Assembly (NCBI GenBank): GCA_002118135.1
Contig: BDIU01000045.1
Location: 248,001 to 312,000 of the forward strand
Length of the DNA: 64,000 bases
Direction: 5' to 3'
DNA from: Trebouxia sp. TZW2008
Taxonomy: Eukaryota > Chlorophyta > Trebouxiophyceae > Trebouxiales > Trebouxiaceae
Shown here: one piece after another, positions 33,601 to 44,400 of the stretch
Layout: every line of letters begins with the position of its first letter
How positions within the stretch are numbered: the first letter of the stretch is position 1
Position numbers and translations under genes: made by a program
The notes under the pieces: model-generated
Seen by the model: only the letters and a program-made list of their open reading frames with translations
The model's database searches: none
Told to the model about the DNA's origin: nothing

Positions 33601-36600
33601 AGCCTGCAGCAAGGTTGACTGGCATCAGTACATGCTTTCTGCCTTGTAAGATGTGCAGGCTTTCTGCCATGCAAGCTTGTACATTGATAACAGTACATGC
33701 TTTCTGCCTGGTGAGATGTGCAGGCTTTCTGCCCGGCAAGCTTGGGCAGTGGCAACAGGGCATGCTTTTATATAGTGGGCAAAGCAGTGGCTGCAGACAT
33801 CGACCAATGCCGAAGTCAATGTGTATGGATAGAGCCGCAGCAATGTGTTACAAAGTTGATAGCATCTGTGGCTGCTGCCGTTACTGAAGCTGCAGCGTCT
33901 GTGCTGTCGAAAGCTGCCGACTGCGAGCGCTGAAGCAGGCAGCAAGTACTCCAACAACAGAAATTGACTTCATGGAAAATGACAAACAGTAACAGTACAT
34001 GCTTTCTGCCTTATGAGATGTGCAGGTTCTCCACCAGGCGAGCTTGTATAGAGACAACAGTACATGCTTTCTGCATGCCAGATGCACAGGCGTTAGGCGC
34101 CCTGCCTACAAGCAATGTGTAGCTGGACCACATTGCTCCCTGTTGTTGTCAATGTTGCCAAGTCATGCTGCATACAACAAATATGACAAGGCAGGGTTGC
34201 CCTTCTTGCCTTGCATGTGCCTTGCTAGTCCATTGCACATGCAATAAAAGCTTGAAGACTAGCATGGGCTGAGCTTGCTTGCATTGCAGAAGCCCGACAA
34301 GGTGTGCACATCCATCACAAGGTTGTACAGTTGGCCAAAACGGAAATCATTTATCAGAATTATACAGGCTGTTGATTGCATTCGAGGTGTTGTAAAGAGT
34401 GTGGGTTTTAATTTGCAGGACTCGACAGTGAGATAGACTGAATAATTGGCAAACAAAAATTGCGCTGTCTCACCCATTTATACCAGTTCAGCTTTTTGAA
34501 AAGGGGCTTTTGGGAATACACAGAATGACTTTTGAAGACAGCTTCTTTACATCATACAGATTGCACACCTGCTCAAGGCTTTGCCTGTGCTGCTCTGCCT
34601 CTGCTTCAACCGCTGCTATCTGTGCAGCATATACGGCCTGCGCTGCACTCTGCTGCTGAGCATGTCGCTCCCTCAAAGCCTGCAGCTCTGCTTCATGCTG
34701 AACCTGGATCTGTGTCACTCGGGCCTGTACTTCAGCGTTGACCTGCTGGCTGTGCATAGCACGCTCGTGCTGCTGTGCTGCTGCCACTGCTTGAGGCAGC
34801 TGCTGCTTGTGCTGCTTAGCCAGCATCTGCAACAGCATCATAGCTGAGGCATCAGCTGGCATGCTAGCACACTGGCAGGTTAACAACAATGCAAAGGGGG
34901 CATGGCCTAGGTCAGGTGCAGCTTGTGCTGCTTAGCCAGCATCTGCAACAGCATCATAGCTGAGGCATCAGCTGGCATGCTAGCACACTGGCAGGTTAAC
35001 AACAATGCAAAGGGGGCATTGCCTGGGTCAGCTGCTGCCTGTACTGCTCAGCCAGCATCTGCAACAGGCAGTATCTGAGCTCAGGCAATGGCTTGCAAGC
35101 TTGCCTGTCAGCAAGTTGAATGCATATTTGCAAACTGCATGGTGGGTTGACACAGCTTGTAGCTCTTGCTGATGCTGAGCCTGAATCTGTGTCACTTGGG
35201 CCTCTGCTTCAGCACTAATCTGCTGACTGTGCATAACACACTCCTGCTGCTGTGCTGCTGCCACTGCTTGGGTCAGCTGCTGCTTGTGATGCTCAGCCAG
35301 CATCTGAAAAACGCTTTCAGAGGCTGACCAGAGGTGTGCTGTCACTGAGCAAGATTTGCTGGCAGTGGTACATGCACTCGAGCTCTGGAGGTATTATTTG
35401 GACGGTATAGAGTTCACAGTTGTGACTGACCACAGCACAAATATTTGGAGACAAAAGCTAGCTTGAGCCCTAGGCTATCCACCTGTTACACACCAGCGTC
35501 TGAGCTTAGGCAGCAGCTTAATAGCTAGCCCATGGGCAAGTTGAATACAGTGTCAAGTGAGCAATTGCCATGGTGCACAGCTCTGACTCACATATGGCAT
35601 CGACTCATGCAGTTTGTGTTTATGCAGCATTGCTTGCTGCTCCCCCATTCAGGCCAATGTCAGACCTATTTGGCGAGCACACTGCAACAAAGCTTCAGGT
35701 CAATGCTGCGCTAGACACTCACTACAGCAAGAACATCAAATACAGCATTGACTCCAGCATCAATCACAGCGAGAGCATCGCAAATGCACCTATAAAGCAA
35801 GACAGGGCTGAGCTCAAGCCTGTCTGCTTTGCAGTCATTGTCTAGCATGCCGTTGCATGTTGACATTTGCCAGCTGACCTGCATTCTTTCAGCAAGCATG
35901 GCTCTGTCAGCAGCCAAGCGCTGCACCTCACTCTGCAACACCTCTGCAGTCTGCCCATAAACAATGGCGCCAGCAGCACACTGCAGCTGTGGAAGTCTCT
36001 CCGTAGGCATGTGCATGCCCGCTGAGCTGCTGTCACCATTAGCCATGTCTCTAGCATCACGCTGTCGCAGTGCAGGTCCGTCCGTAGGCATGTGCATGCC
36101 TGCTGAGCTGCTGTCCCCAGAAGCCATGTCTTTAGCATCACACTGCAGGTGTGAGGGTCTATCCATAGGCATGTGCATGCCTGCTGAGTTGGTGTCCCTG
36201 GAGCTAGGTGATGCTGGCTGCCTCAGCTGCATGGCGAAGGCAAGACGCTCTTCTGCATAAATCAACCTGAAGGGCAGTGCGGCAGAGCTCTAAGGCTAGG
36301 CCCAGACCAAGCAGAGTGTATGCAGCTGTAGCAGAGTCAATGAACATGACATGTTTCTATCATTCAAAAACAAATGCCAGACAGACTCAGCAAGCTAAGT
36401 CAGGTATGTATTGCAGCAATCAACTGTCTGCAACCAATTTGGTCCTGTGCTAACCTGAACTATGCATACTGTGTATGGAGGATGGACATGATGGCCAGCC
36501 AAATTGTTGCCCAAGCGGTTGAGGACAGCAATTATCGTCTGTCTCTTGGGCAACTGGCAGCCAGAAGCAGTGGTATGAGGATTGCACACTATTGCAGGCA

Positions 36601-39600
36601 TGCCAGCATGCGAGCAAGCCCTCATGTACCTGTGTGCAAAAGCAGAAAGCTGGTCCTCAGCACGAGCCAAGCAAGATAAGGTCTCCAGCTGTCCGGCGTT
36701 TGCCTGTTGCAAAGCATGAGCCATGCTCTGTACACAATGCTGCTCCTGCTGCAGCTGAGCTTCCAGGCCTGATGTGTGCCTGCATTATCAGCACACATAC
36801 CACATCACGATCTGCTGCATATGTCTTGTGTCAGGCAGATGTTGGGGTCAAGCTAACAGTCCTGGCTGGTGTCAATGCTGATGTCATTGCTGGTGCAAAA
36901 GGTCAAGCTGTCCAGTATTTGCTTGTTGCACAGGATGAGCCATGCGCTGTACACAATGCTGCTCCTGCTGCAGCTGAGCTTGCAAGCCTGATGTGCGCCT
37001 GCATTGTCAGCACGCATACCGCATTGGCACTTTCTGCATGTGGGTCACTTCAGAAGTTGAGGTCAAGCTCAGCACTGGTCGCCATTGATGCATGCATTGC
37101 AGTGCATGATTGCCTCTTGAATCCCTGTCAGCATAATCAAATCTTGTCCTGACAAGAACAACTACTGACGAGGTTATGACATAGCTTCTGATCGCTTTCA
37201 GTCCAAACATAAAGCAAAGCTCTGGTCAACCACAGACTACCCCATACCATGCAGCCCCAAGCCAAATTGCATGCTGTACTGAGCCTTCAATGAAAATGCC
37301 CTGCTGTGTGCTTCTGCACAGTGTCACTGCAGCACCTCACCTGGTTGCCTGCTGCAACTGCTCTTCAGCCCTGCTGCACTTCCTTTGAGCAAGCTCCAGA
37401 TCCAAACGGCGGTCAAGCAGGTGGCTGTTTAGAAGAGTGGCTTTGTCTTGAGCTGCAGACAGCTTCTGCTCCAGTGCAGCAGTGGCTTTGGCATGAGCAG
37501 AAGCCTGATGCTGCTGAGCCTGCTGTGCTTGCTTGCTGGACAGCAGCAGTTTAAAAACTTCTTGCCGCCATCTGCTGATCTGCTTGTCCAAAGGGCTATC
37601 TGCCTGTGATACAAAGTACAAGATGCAAGATGTTGCTCAAGACATAGGAGGGTAAGGCTTGTCCGAAAGGCTATCTGCCTGTGATACAAACTACAAGGTA
37701 CAAGATGTACTTGAGACACAAAAGGGTAAGATTTAGGCTCGTGCAACTCACAAAGCACCAACAAATGCCCAACTTGCTCATTATTTGTCTGGTAGGCAGT
37801 TTTACTTTGCTCGTGCTTAGCAACAATGTGCAATTTCTCATACCTTGGCTTGGAAAGCCATGTACAGACAAATAATGTGCAACGCTTGTGATGAGCTACA
37901 TTGCAAGCAATGTTTGACATTCGTGGTGAACTACATTGCAGCAAACATCTGCAGGAAACATGGCGCTGAGTCACTCTTCACAGACTGATTTTGCCTGCTG
38001 CTTTAGCACTACAGACCTGGAAATGGCAAGAGTCGTCAACGGAAATGCCAGGACAACTGAGCTTACGCTGGGGCACACAGCACGCATGTCACAGGACAGA
38101 TTGCCTTTCCAGTGTATGCTTGGGCAATCACCAGGTACAAAGGCTGGGGGCAAACCCAGAGACAGTTGGCAGATGATCATGTATAAGCACCTCACTGTCC
38201 TCCAATACTTGATACAAATGGTTTAGGATTGCACAGGACCGAATTGGTGGAGACATTTGATCGCTCCAGTACGTACCTAGCTGGGCCTGCTGAGCCTGTC
38301 TAGCACATGTTCAGGCATCTTGTCTACTCCTGGAGGAGCAGCTGTTGCCGTGTGAACCAGAACGCTGGATTATATACATAAGGCTATCACAATGAGTAAC
38401 TGAAGTGATCTGAGCTTACCTGGGCACCAGATTGGCCAGCTACGTGTTGCAGCTGCTGCTCTTGGATGTCCACAATGCCCTGCAGGGACTTCACCTTCAG
38501 CTGCAGCCCTGCCACCTGCCCTTGCAACTCCTGAACCTGCCCTTCTGCTGCGCTGACCAGCTCCTGTTCGCTGAAGCACTGACAAGCAACGTCTGCTGAT
38601 GCCACTGCAGTCTGTGTCTCTGCCTGCTGTTGTGCTAAAACCTGTTTGCTGGAGGATTGACAAGCAGCGTCTGTGGTCACCACTGCAGTCTGTGTCTCTG
38701 CCTGCCGCTGTGCTGACACCTGTTCGCTGGAGCACTGACAAGCAGCGTCTTTGGTCACCACTATAGTCTGTGTGTCTGCCTGCTGCTGTGTTGACAGGCT
38801 GGCAGCTGTCTGCGTCTGCTGAGAGATCAGTTGCATGCGGTCTGTAGATGCAGTTTGTGTCTCAGCCTGCTGCTGTGTTGACATGCTGACAGTCGTCTGT
38901 GTCTGCTGAGAGGCCAGTTGCATGCAGTTGTCAGGTGCAGTCTGCGTGTGCGCTGACAGCTGTGCCAGTAGTGATGTTTGAATGGAGGCTGGCCTTTGCA
39001 TGCAGGCTTCTGTGCTGTCTCCTGTCTGTATCTGCTGTGCTTGATGCAGAACTGGCGCTGTGTCGTGCGTCTGTGTTGATGCAAGCTGCATTGAGACCAT
39101 GGGTGTCTGAGTCTGCTCTGACGCTGAGAGCCAGTCAGTCTGAACATGCACTGGAGTGTGCTGCATCTGCTGGCATGCTGTCTGCGTTAGCTGAGACAAA
39201 TGTTGCTGCTGCTGCTGCTGCTGCTGAGCCTGTGTGGCACACTCTGACATGACGGCTGTTGCGACACCATCTTGCTGTGCTTCTTGAAGCTCAGTCTGCG
39301 TGCCGCACTCTGGCATGGTGATCTTTGTCAGACTACCTTGCTGCCATTCTTGCTGTTGCGAGCTCATCTGTGGCTGTGTGCTTGCTGCTACTGCATGACC
39401 GGCTTGCTGTGACATGGACTGTGGCGCTGCCTGTGCATTGTCATCTGCTATCAGCTGGTGCTCATGCTGATTGCTTTGCCCTCTCTGCAAGCACCAATGC
39501 TGCAAAGTCAACATCAACAAGCTTACGTGGACTCACAAAGCTTGTGAGATGTTGCAAATGCTGTGATGTCAACTTTATTGTCCAGTTGTTGAGATCACAG

Positions 39601-40685
39601 ATGTGAACTGGTCTATGGATTGGCATCACCTGAAATTGCTGCCACCGCTCCTGGACAAAGGGTGACAAATACAACTGTATGTCTGGAAACAGCCCAGGAT
39701 CAAAGCCTGATAATGCAGCAGAGATAAGTGTAACGTCTAACTCTGCTCTGCTCTCCTGTTGCATAACCCTAGAAGCAGTGTCATCAACTGTCACATCAGC
39801 TGTAATGCTGTCATCAACTGCTTGGTTGCTGCTTGCTGTATCACCGTCAATGGCTCTGCTGGCGCTTGCGGCTGCAGCTGAAACAGATGTGCATGGCAGC
39901 TGCTCTAGTTGTGCAGCTGACGAGCCTGCTCCTGTGCTGCCCTGCTGGCCAGCTGTCGCTTCATCAGTCACAGGCGCCATCTGCTGTACACTACCTAAAG
40001 GTGAGCTGGCTGTTGCCACAGCGCTGGTGGCAACTACATGATGACAAGGTGATGGCTGCTTCCCTTGCAACAGCTCTGAAGGACCCTGTGCTTCGGCAGC
40101 TGTACGCCCCTGACAACAACTCCAGCCTGACAGTTGATGCTGTATGCCAGGTGACTCTGGCGCTGGCATTGCTGATGCTCTCTCATACACAGGCCAACCA
40201 GTTGCTATGCTGTCACGCTCATACTGTGGAGCATGATAGTATTGCTCCTGATGCTGAGAATGCATAGGGAAAGCTTGCACAGTGTGACTGCTGTGTACAG
40301 CATGTGCAGACTCATGCTCATGCCTGCTTAGCTGATTGAGATGATGATAGCTGTTTGCGCCTGAGTGTGGAGATTGGTGGCTTGCTTGATAAGCAAGTGC
40401 GCTGTCACAAGCTTCATATTGTACATGTTCTGGCAAAGGCTGTGACCTCAATTGTACATGTTCTGGCAAAGGCTGTGACCTCAGTGCAGCAACATCATCT
40501 GTTTGGACAGGACTCGGTGCTGTGCCTGCGCTGCTATGCTTAGCTTGGGTGCCTGGCCCTTGCAAAACCATCTCATGGAGATCAAAGCCTGGCAGGGTTG
40601 GACCCATCTGTGCTGCTGACCAAACAGGGCATTGGGGCTGCCAAGACTGATACGTATACGTCTTTGGCCAGGACGCTCCCTCCAT
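30612..40685 (-). CDS. Large coiled-coil protein with an array of TQT motifs
   Basis: Not a family I recognise. Eleven exons on the minus strand join in phase: 39630-40685, 38420-39484, 37341-37603, 36630-36779, 35879-36266, 35154-35303, 34569-34826, 33481-33603, 32303-32485, 31441-31584 and 30612-31220, giving about 1,462 aa. Order: a Gln/Ser/His-rich disordered N-terminus ending in LYLSPFVQERWQQFQ; a Gln-rich stretch with about eleven TQT motifs and an eight-Gln run; then coiled coil with heptads (KVKSLQGIVDIQEQQLQ, QKLSAAQDKATLLNSHLLDR, LQALRERHAQQQ). Three 27-residue repeats lie in exon 5. The C-terminus has QLRVMRQERNALAATLRQNG, a Ser-rich linker, and a final short helix LRRLEQMAQMLLL. 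Exons 6 and 7 are homologous, one a shortened copy of the other. TQT repeats beside coiled coil suggest a dynein light chain LC8-binding scaffold, perhaps centrosomal or ciliary; that is inference. A 5' exon upstream of 40685 is possible. Confidence 0.65.
31793..32140. repeat. Tandem duplication with dispersed repeat family 2, copies 2 and 3
   Basis: A stretch of about 130 bp is present twice (31793-31925 and 32008-32140, offset about 215 bp). It starts with CATGCAGCAGCCTCAGCAG or its close match and includes TGCGGCATATGCATCAGCT and TTTGAGTCTCAAA. It lies in the intron between exons 32303-32485 and 31441-31584 of the coiled-coil gene. Confidence 0.65.
32303..33005 (-). repeat. Repeated exon family coding ATAEAQSEA-type helix
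   Basis: On the minus strand at least four near-copies code the pattern (A/K)xAEAQSEADRHQQQMNAMRLQLQQ, near 32990-32900, 32780-32690, 32680-32560 and 32485-32380. Only the last (exon 32303-32485) has clean phase-0 borders and no stop; the others carry shortened or shifted ends. It is read as serial exon duplication with decay. Confidence 0.65.
33624..34095. repeat. Roughly 60-bp intron repeats (T-ACATGCTTTCTGCC family)
   Basis: The block CAGTACATGCTTTCTGCC, then GAGATGTGCAGG and GCAAGCTTG occurs near 33627, 33690, 33990 and 34055 in one intron of the coiled-coil gene, spaced about 62 bp within each pair. Function unknown. Confidence 0.6.
34805..35056 (-). repeat. Tandem copies of an exon 5' end with its acceptor (coiled-coil gene)
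   Basis: The start of exon 34569-34826 and its upstream intron are repeated 116 bp upstream (34921-35031) almost without change, including GCTTAGCCAGCATCTGCAAC, the complement of the acceptor and the first codons. A partial third copy is at 35036-35056. A homologous, fully coding relative is exon 35154-35303. Confidence 0.75.
36004..36190 (-). repeat. In-frame 81-bp (27-residue) coding repeats
   Basis: Nearly three copies of SSAGMHMPT...DMA.GDS in exon 35879-36266, with a period of exactly 81 bp, so the frame is kept. Copies differ in the middle (DRPSHLQCDAK, DGPALRQRDAR, ERLPQLQCAA), which implies divergence after duplication. Confidence 0.85.
36691..37024 (-). repeat. Exon 5' end plus acceptor duplicated upstream (coiled-coil gene)
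   Basis: About 115 bp spanning the acceptor and first part of exon 36630-36779 (36691-36805) recur at 36910-37024, about 219 bp upstream in the intron. Both carry CACAATGCTGCTCCTGCTGC and the matching acceptor region. The upstream copy is a candidate alternative or decoy exon start. Confidence 0.75.
38275..38307. repeat. 33-bp exact repeat, copy 2
   Basis: Identical to 30537-30569. This copy is in the intron between the second and third exons of the coiled-coil gene, while copy 1 is just past the same gene's stop codon. Confidence 0.85.
38530..39330 (-). other. TQT-motif array in the coiled-coil protein (candidate LC8-binding region)
   Basis: Within exon 38420-39484 the product carries about eleven TQT triplets: CGTQTE, QLTQTA, EQTQTP, ASTQTH, AHTQTA, QQTQTT, AETQTA, QQTQTA, ADTQTI, AETQTA and AETQTA. 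Degenerate VQTD, IQTG and IQTS sites lie between them. TQT is the core of the motif bound by dynein light chain LC8/DYNLL, and arrays of it occur in multivalent LC8 partners. Binding is inferred, not shown. Confidence 0.6.
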
Positions 40686-41468
40686 GTCCTGCAGGCTGGA
40701 GCTGCCAAAGTAGGCAAAGAAGATGCACAAGTCGCCTTTGCTTTTAGCTGAAGGCTATCAGGCGGCTGATAACCACAACTGAGCCTCTCAACGGCTGCAC
40801 GCACAAGGTGCTTGGCGCACTGACTTGCAATCACCGGTCAAGCCCGAACACAACTGCACAACGACTTGATTAAGACCTAGCCACCAACGGCAACGTCTTG
40901 CCTGAGGCTGTACAACGCGGCGAACTGCGTGTTGCACACCTCAGGCTCGTCATGCGATGCATTGAGCATGCCACTTTTTGCCTGCGGCCTGATTGTACGC
41001 CTGGCCAAAGCATATGCACAGTTGACAACAATTTGAATTCTCGTGCTTAGTCATTGAAAGCAATGCCCAGAGCTGCAAATTCAGAGATTGCAGTCTGCAA
41101 CATCTGGCCTGCAACGCCTTTACATATGTCCTCGGGTGATTGTACTTGCGCACCAAGCTCATACTTGATGACCGGATAACGAAGTACAAGCTTTGCACCA
41201 GCTCATATAGCACGCAACACTAACAGTGATTGACAACAGGCACTGGTGGGCTGAAATGCTGCTAGCTCAGTGAGATTCTGTCTCAGACCTTGCCAGGCTG
41301 TTTGCCTTTCCGAACGCGAGAGAGAGAAGCAACAAAGCAAGCAGGCCTGTAGCAGGGCCATAATATGGGACAGGACCCGGGCTCAGGGCACATTTCAGGT
41401 TTCAAACTCAAACTGTTTGAGTGACAGCAATATGGAGACAGCAGAAGCATTGGGGAGATTGACCAAAA
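40686..41468. other. Intergenic region between the coiled-coil gene and CCT7
   Basis: 783 bp. The left part holds the coiled-coil promoter and may hide a short 5' non-coding exon, since an acceptor-like CCTGCAG precedes the chosen ATG. The right part holds the CCT7 3' UTR. No other feature was seen. Confidence 0.45.
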
Positions 41469-44400
41469 CTATCGCCGCATGCCTCTGCCTCTGCCACGAC
41501 CCCGACCACGACCTGGCATACCCCTGCCTGGGCCGCCCTGACCATCTGGGCCCTCAGACTTGGGATTTCGTACGGTCTCATCAACTGACAAAACTAAACA
41601 GGCTGCTTCTGTTGCTGCAGTGATTGCATTGATCTTGACAAGCGCTGGCTCCCAAACAAAGCTAGCATAGGTGTCCACAACCCCTCCTGCAAGAGCAGAA
41701 GCTTTCAGTGTCACGACTACAGCTGCCATAGGGCTTATGACAGCTTGCGGAGGCTGCTGAAATCAGAGCATAAATCAGTACAGCAGTTGGCACACCTCAG
41801 AATGTTTCAACTGTAGAGAGTTCAACGCAGTCAGTCAGCACTTGCTGACGCATGACACTGTATGCAGCCTGCATGACAGCACTGCAACAATCCAGCACAG
41901 CAGGCCAAAAAAGGATTGTCAATTGCGCCTTGCTGAATATGGATTTCATGTGGCTGCTTACCTGTGTTGACATCGACACCAAAATTCTGCCCTTCTTGGG
42001 ACTTGACTGCATGCTTCTGCCTCAGCTTGTTCAGCACATCAGTCGCATCAAATCCAGCATTGTCACACAACTGGCGAGGAATGATTTCTAGCGCCTTGGC
42101 ATAGGCATTGATGAATAGCTGGGACTTGCCAGCAATGGTCCTTGCATGATCCCGCAGAAACCTGCAGTCAATAAGTCCCAGCTCGACGGCATTAGCAGTT
42201 GATTCACACAATCAGCATGCTCAGCTTGCTGAAGAAACACATGCACGTGCACAGGTCTGAAGACCTTTTCATGCCTCACATTTCAGATGCGACATCATCA
42301 ACGACTTGTCACCGCTCAGTACATTGACAAAATGCCTCTGGGTCAGCATACAGAACTCTGTCATGATGAGGACACTTGATGTAGGGACATTCTTGATGTA
42401 GAGACGACGCAGTTGGCATCCAATTCACTGCATCCTGACTGCAGTGGTACTCCTGAGTAAGGACGGTTCAATGTAAGGACGATTTTCATGGTAACCAATG
42501 CAGTCTGCATAAAGAGAATTTACTGTACTTGCTGATCTCCATATCAATGGCGCCTCCTCCAGGTACAACAGAGGCATTCTTCATGGCTCTGCGCACAATC
42601 ATGATGGCATCATGCAAGGAGCGCTCTGCTTCATCGATAAATTGCTCTGAGCCACCTCTCAAGACCATAGTTGCTGTCTTGGCCTTGGGACATCCAGTGA
42701 AAAGGTTGTATCTTTCTGCTCCTACCTGCAATTGTTTGTGAGTAACAATGTTCATCATGGTACTCTCTAGCATACATTGCTAGGTGTGTGTAGCACAAGT
42801 CCTGTCTCGTCAGGCAGGCTTGTCTTGAGCGTCACAAATCGGACTGCAGTCATTTACACTTGGCTAAGGGATTTATAACATTCACAACATGGAGTCTTTT
42901 GTCAGAAGATGCAATCTCTGCCTAACAACAATCACATGCTAACATGTGTGTCAAACAGCCCCACTGCTCACTGAGGATGACTTGTCTTTAGCTTCATGCA
43001 CTTGTGGCAATGTCAAATGAAGGTGGCCTCATGCAGTGTGCAATAGCGGTAGTAGTGTTTGCAGTAGGCAACAGCAAAAGCAGCCATGGCAGCAGAAGTG
43101 GCACAAGTGCAAATCTGGAACTGGCAGGGCACAAGGCAGAACATGCCTGCTTTTCTTCAAACGCTTCTACTGTGCCCAAAACCTTTGGGTTCAGGTTGTT
43201 GACAGTAGTCTGTGTTTGTGCGCCTGTTGCCATTGAGACTCTGTGCATGTCACTCTCCTGTACCTGCAGACACAAAACCAGCTCCTGTTCACAAACTTGC
43301 CTTGTCTTGCCACCTCAGCTGCACACTTCTACCTTTTGGTACACACAAAGAGCAGGCATGCAAGCAAGCATGCCTGAAACTGCTTGCATTTGCAAAGCAG
43401 AGCGCTGAACACAGCTTGTTGGCATATGTGAATTTCCTAGTGTGACTTCAACTCATGAGTTCATGCAGATGTGAAACAGACTGGCAAAGCACTGAGATGT
43501 CTCACACTCATGGACGCTGAGACAAAATATGACTGATTGACAGCATTGCTGCATGCCAAAAGCTGTCCAGCCCTTGTGGAGGCTCGCGATGTGCCAGTCA
43601 AAAGCTTGCGCAAGGAAGAACTCCAAAACATGCCATGTATGCTGCATCATGCCATATGCATCATGGGCAGCCGGTTCTTCAACGCTACTTACCCTGCCAG
43701 CGCAGAAGATATCCCGATCTGCAAAGTACTGAGTGGCCAGGTCACCAATGGCCAACCTGGAAAGGACAATTTTAGCTCCTGACTGGGCGCATTTGTCCAA
43801 CTTGTTGTAAATGATGTTCCACTCAGCATCTACAATTGACTGGTACTCTGAGGGATCACTGAGCCGGATCTGCAAGTGCAATCAGGTCTTAGCACCAATA
43901 TGCCATGTGACGTATTTGGACACAAGCAGGGTCACTGTCTGACAATGCAGCACTGCCACATTCAAAAGTTCATGCGCGTTCCAAATGGGTGATCTTCCTG
44001 TTTTGCCATGCAGCTGCTGAGCAAACAGAGAAAAGGTGCAGCAATTCTATGCAAGGGCCAAGCATGAGACATGTGCTTGGCTTACATACAACACACGGCT
44101 TACTTCGGCATTCTCTTTTTCTGACTTGAGCTCAAGCTCAATGTTGAGCAGCAATATCTTGGGGTTCTTGTAGCTCTTTGGCTGCATCTCAAAGCCAGCA
44201 TAGGAGAAGGTTTTCTTGAAGGCAACACCGTCAACAAGGAAACTGTCTCTCAGACCACCACCCTGAACTTTCTTCGTGCCAATCATCCGCAAGTCCAGTG
44301 TTGACGGATCAAGCACAGACACAGCATCCACAACCATCTGAGCAAAGAAGTCCTTCTCGCCAGCAACCTGTTGGACACAGCATGCGATTACATGTCAAGA

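Noticed and set aside
39679..40267. Plus-strand open frames opposite the first coiled-coil exon
   Set aside because: Antisense shadows of a Gln/Ser/Ala-rich exon; Leu-rich and Cys-rich translation is the complement of CAG and GCT codons.
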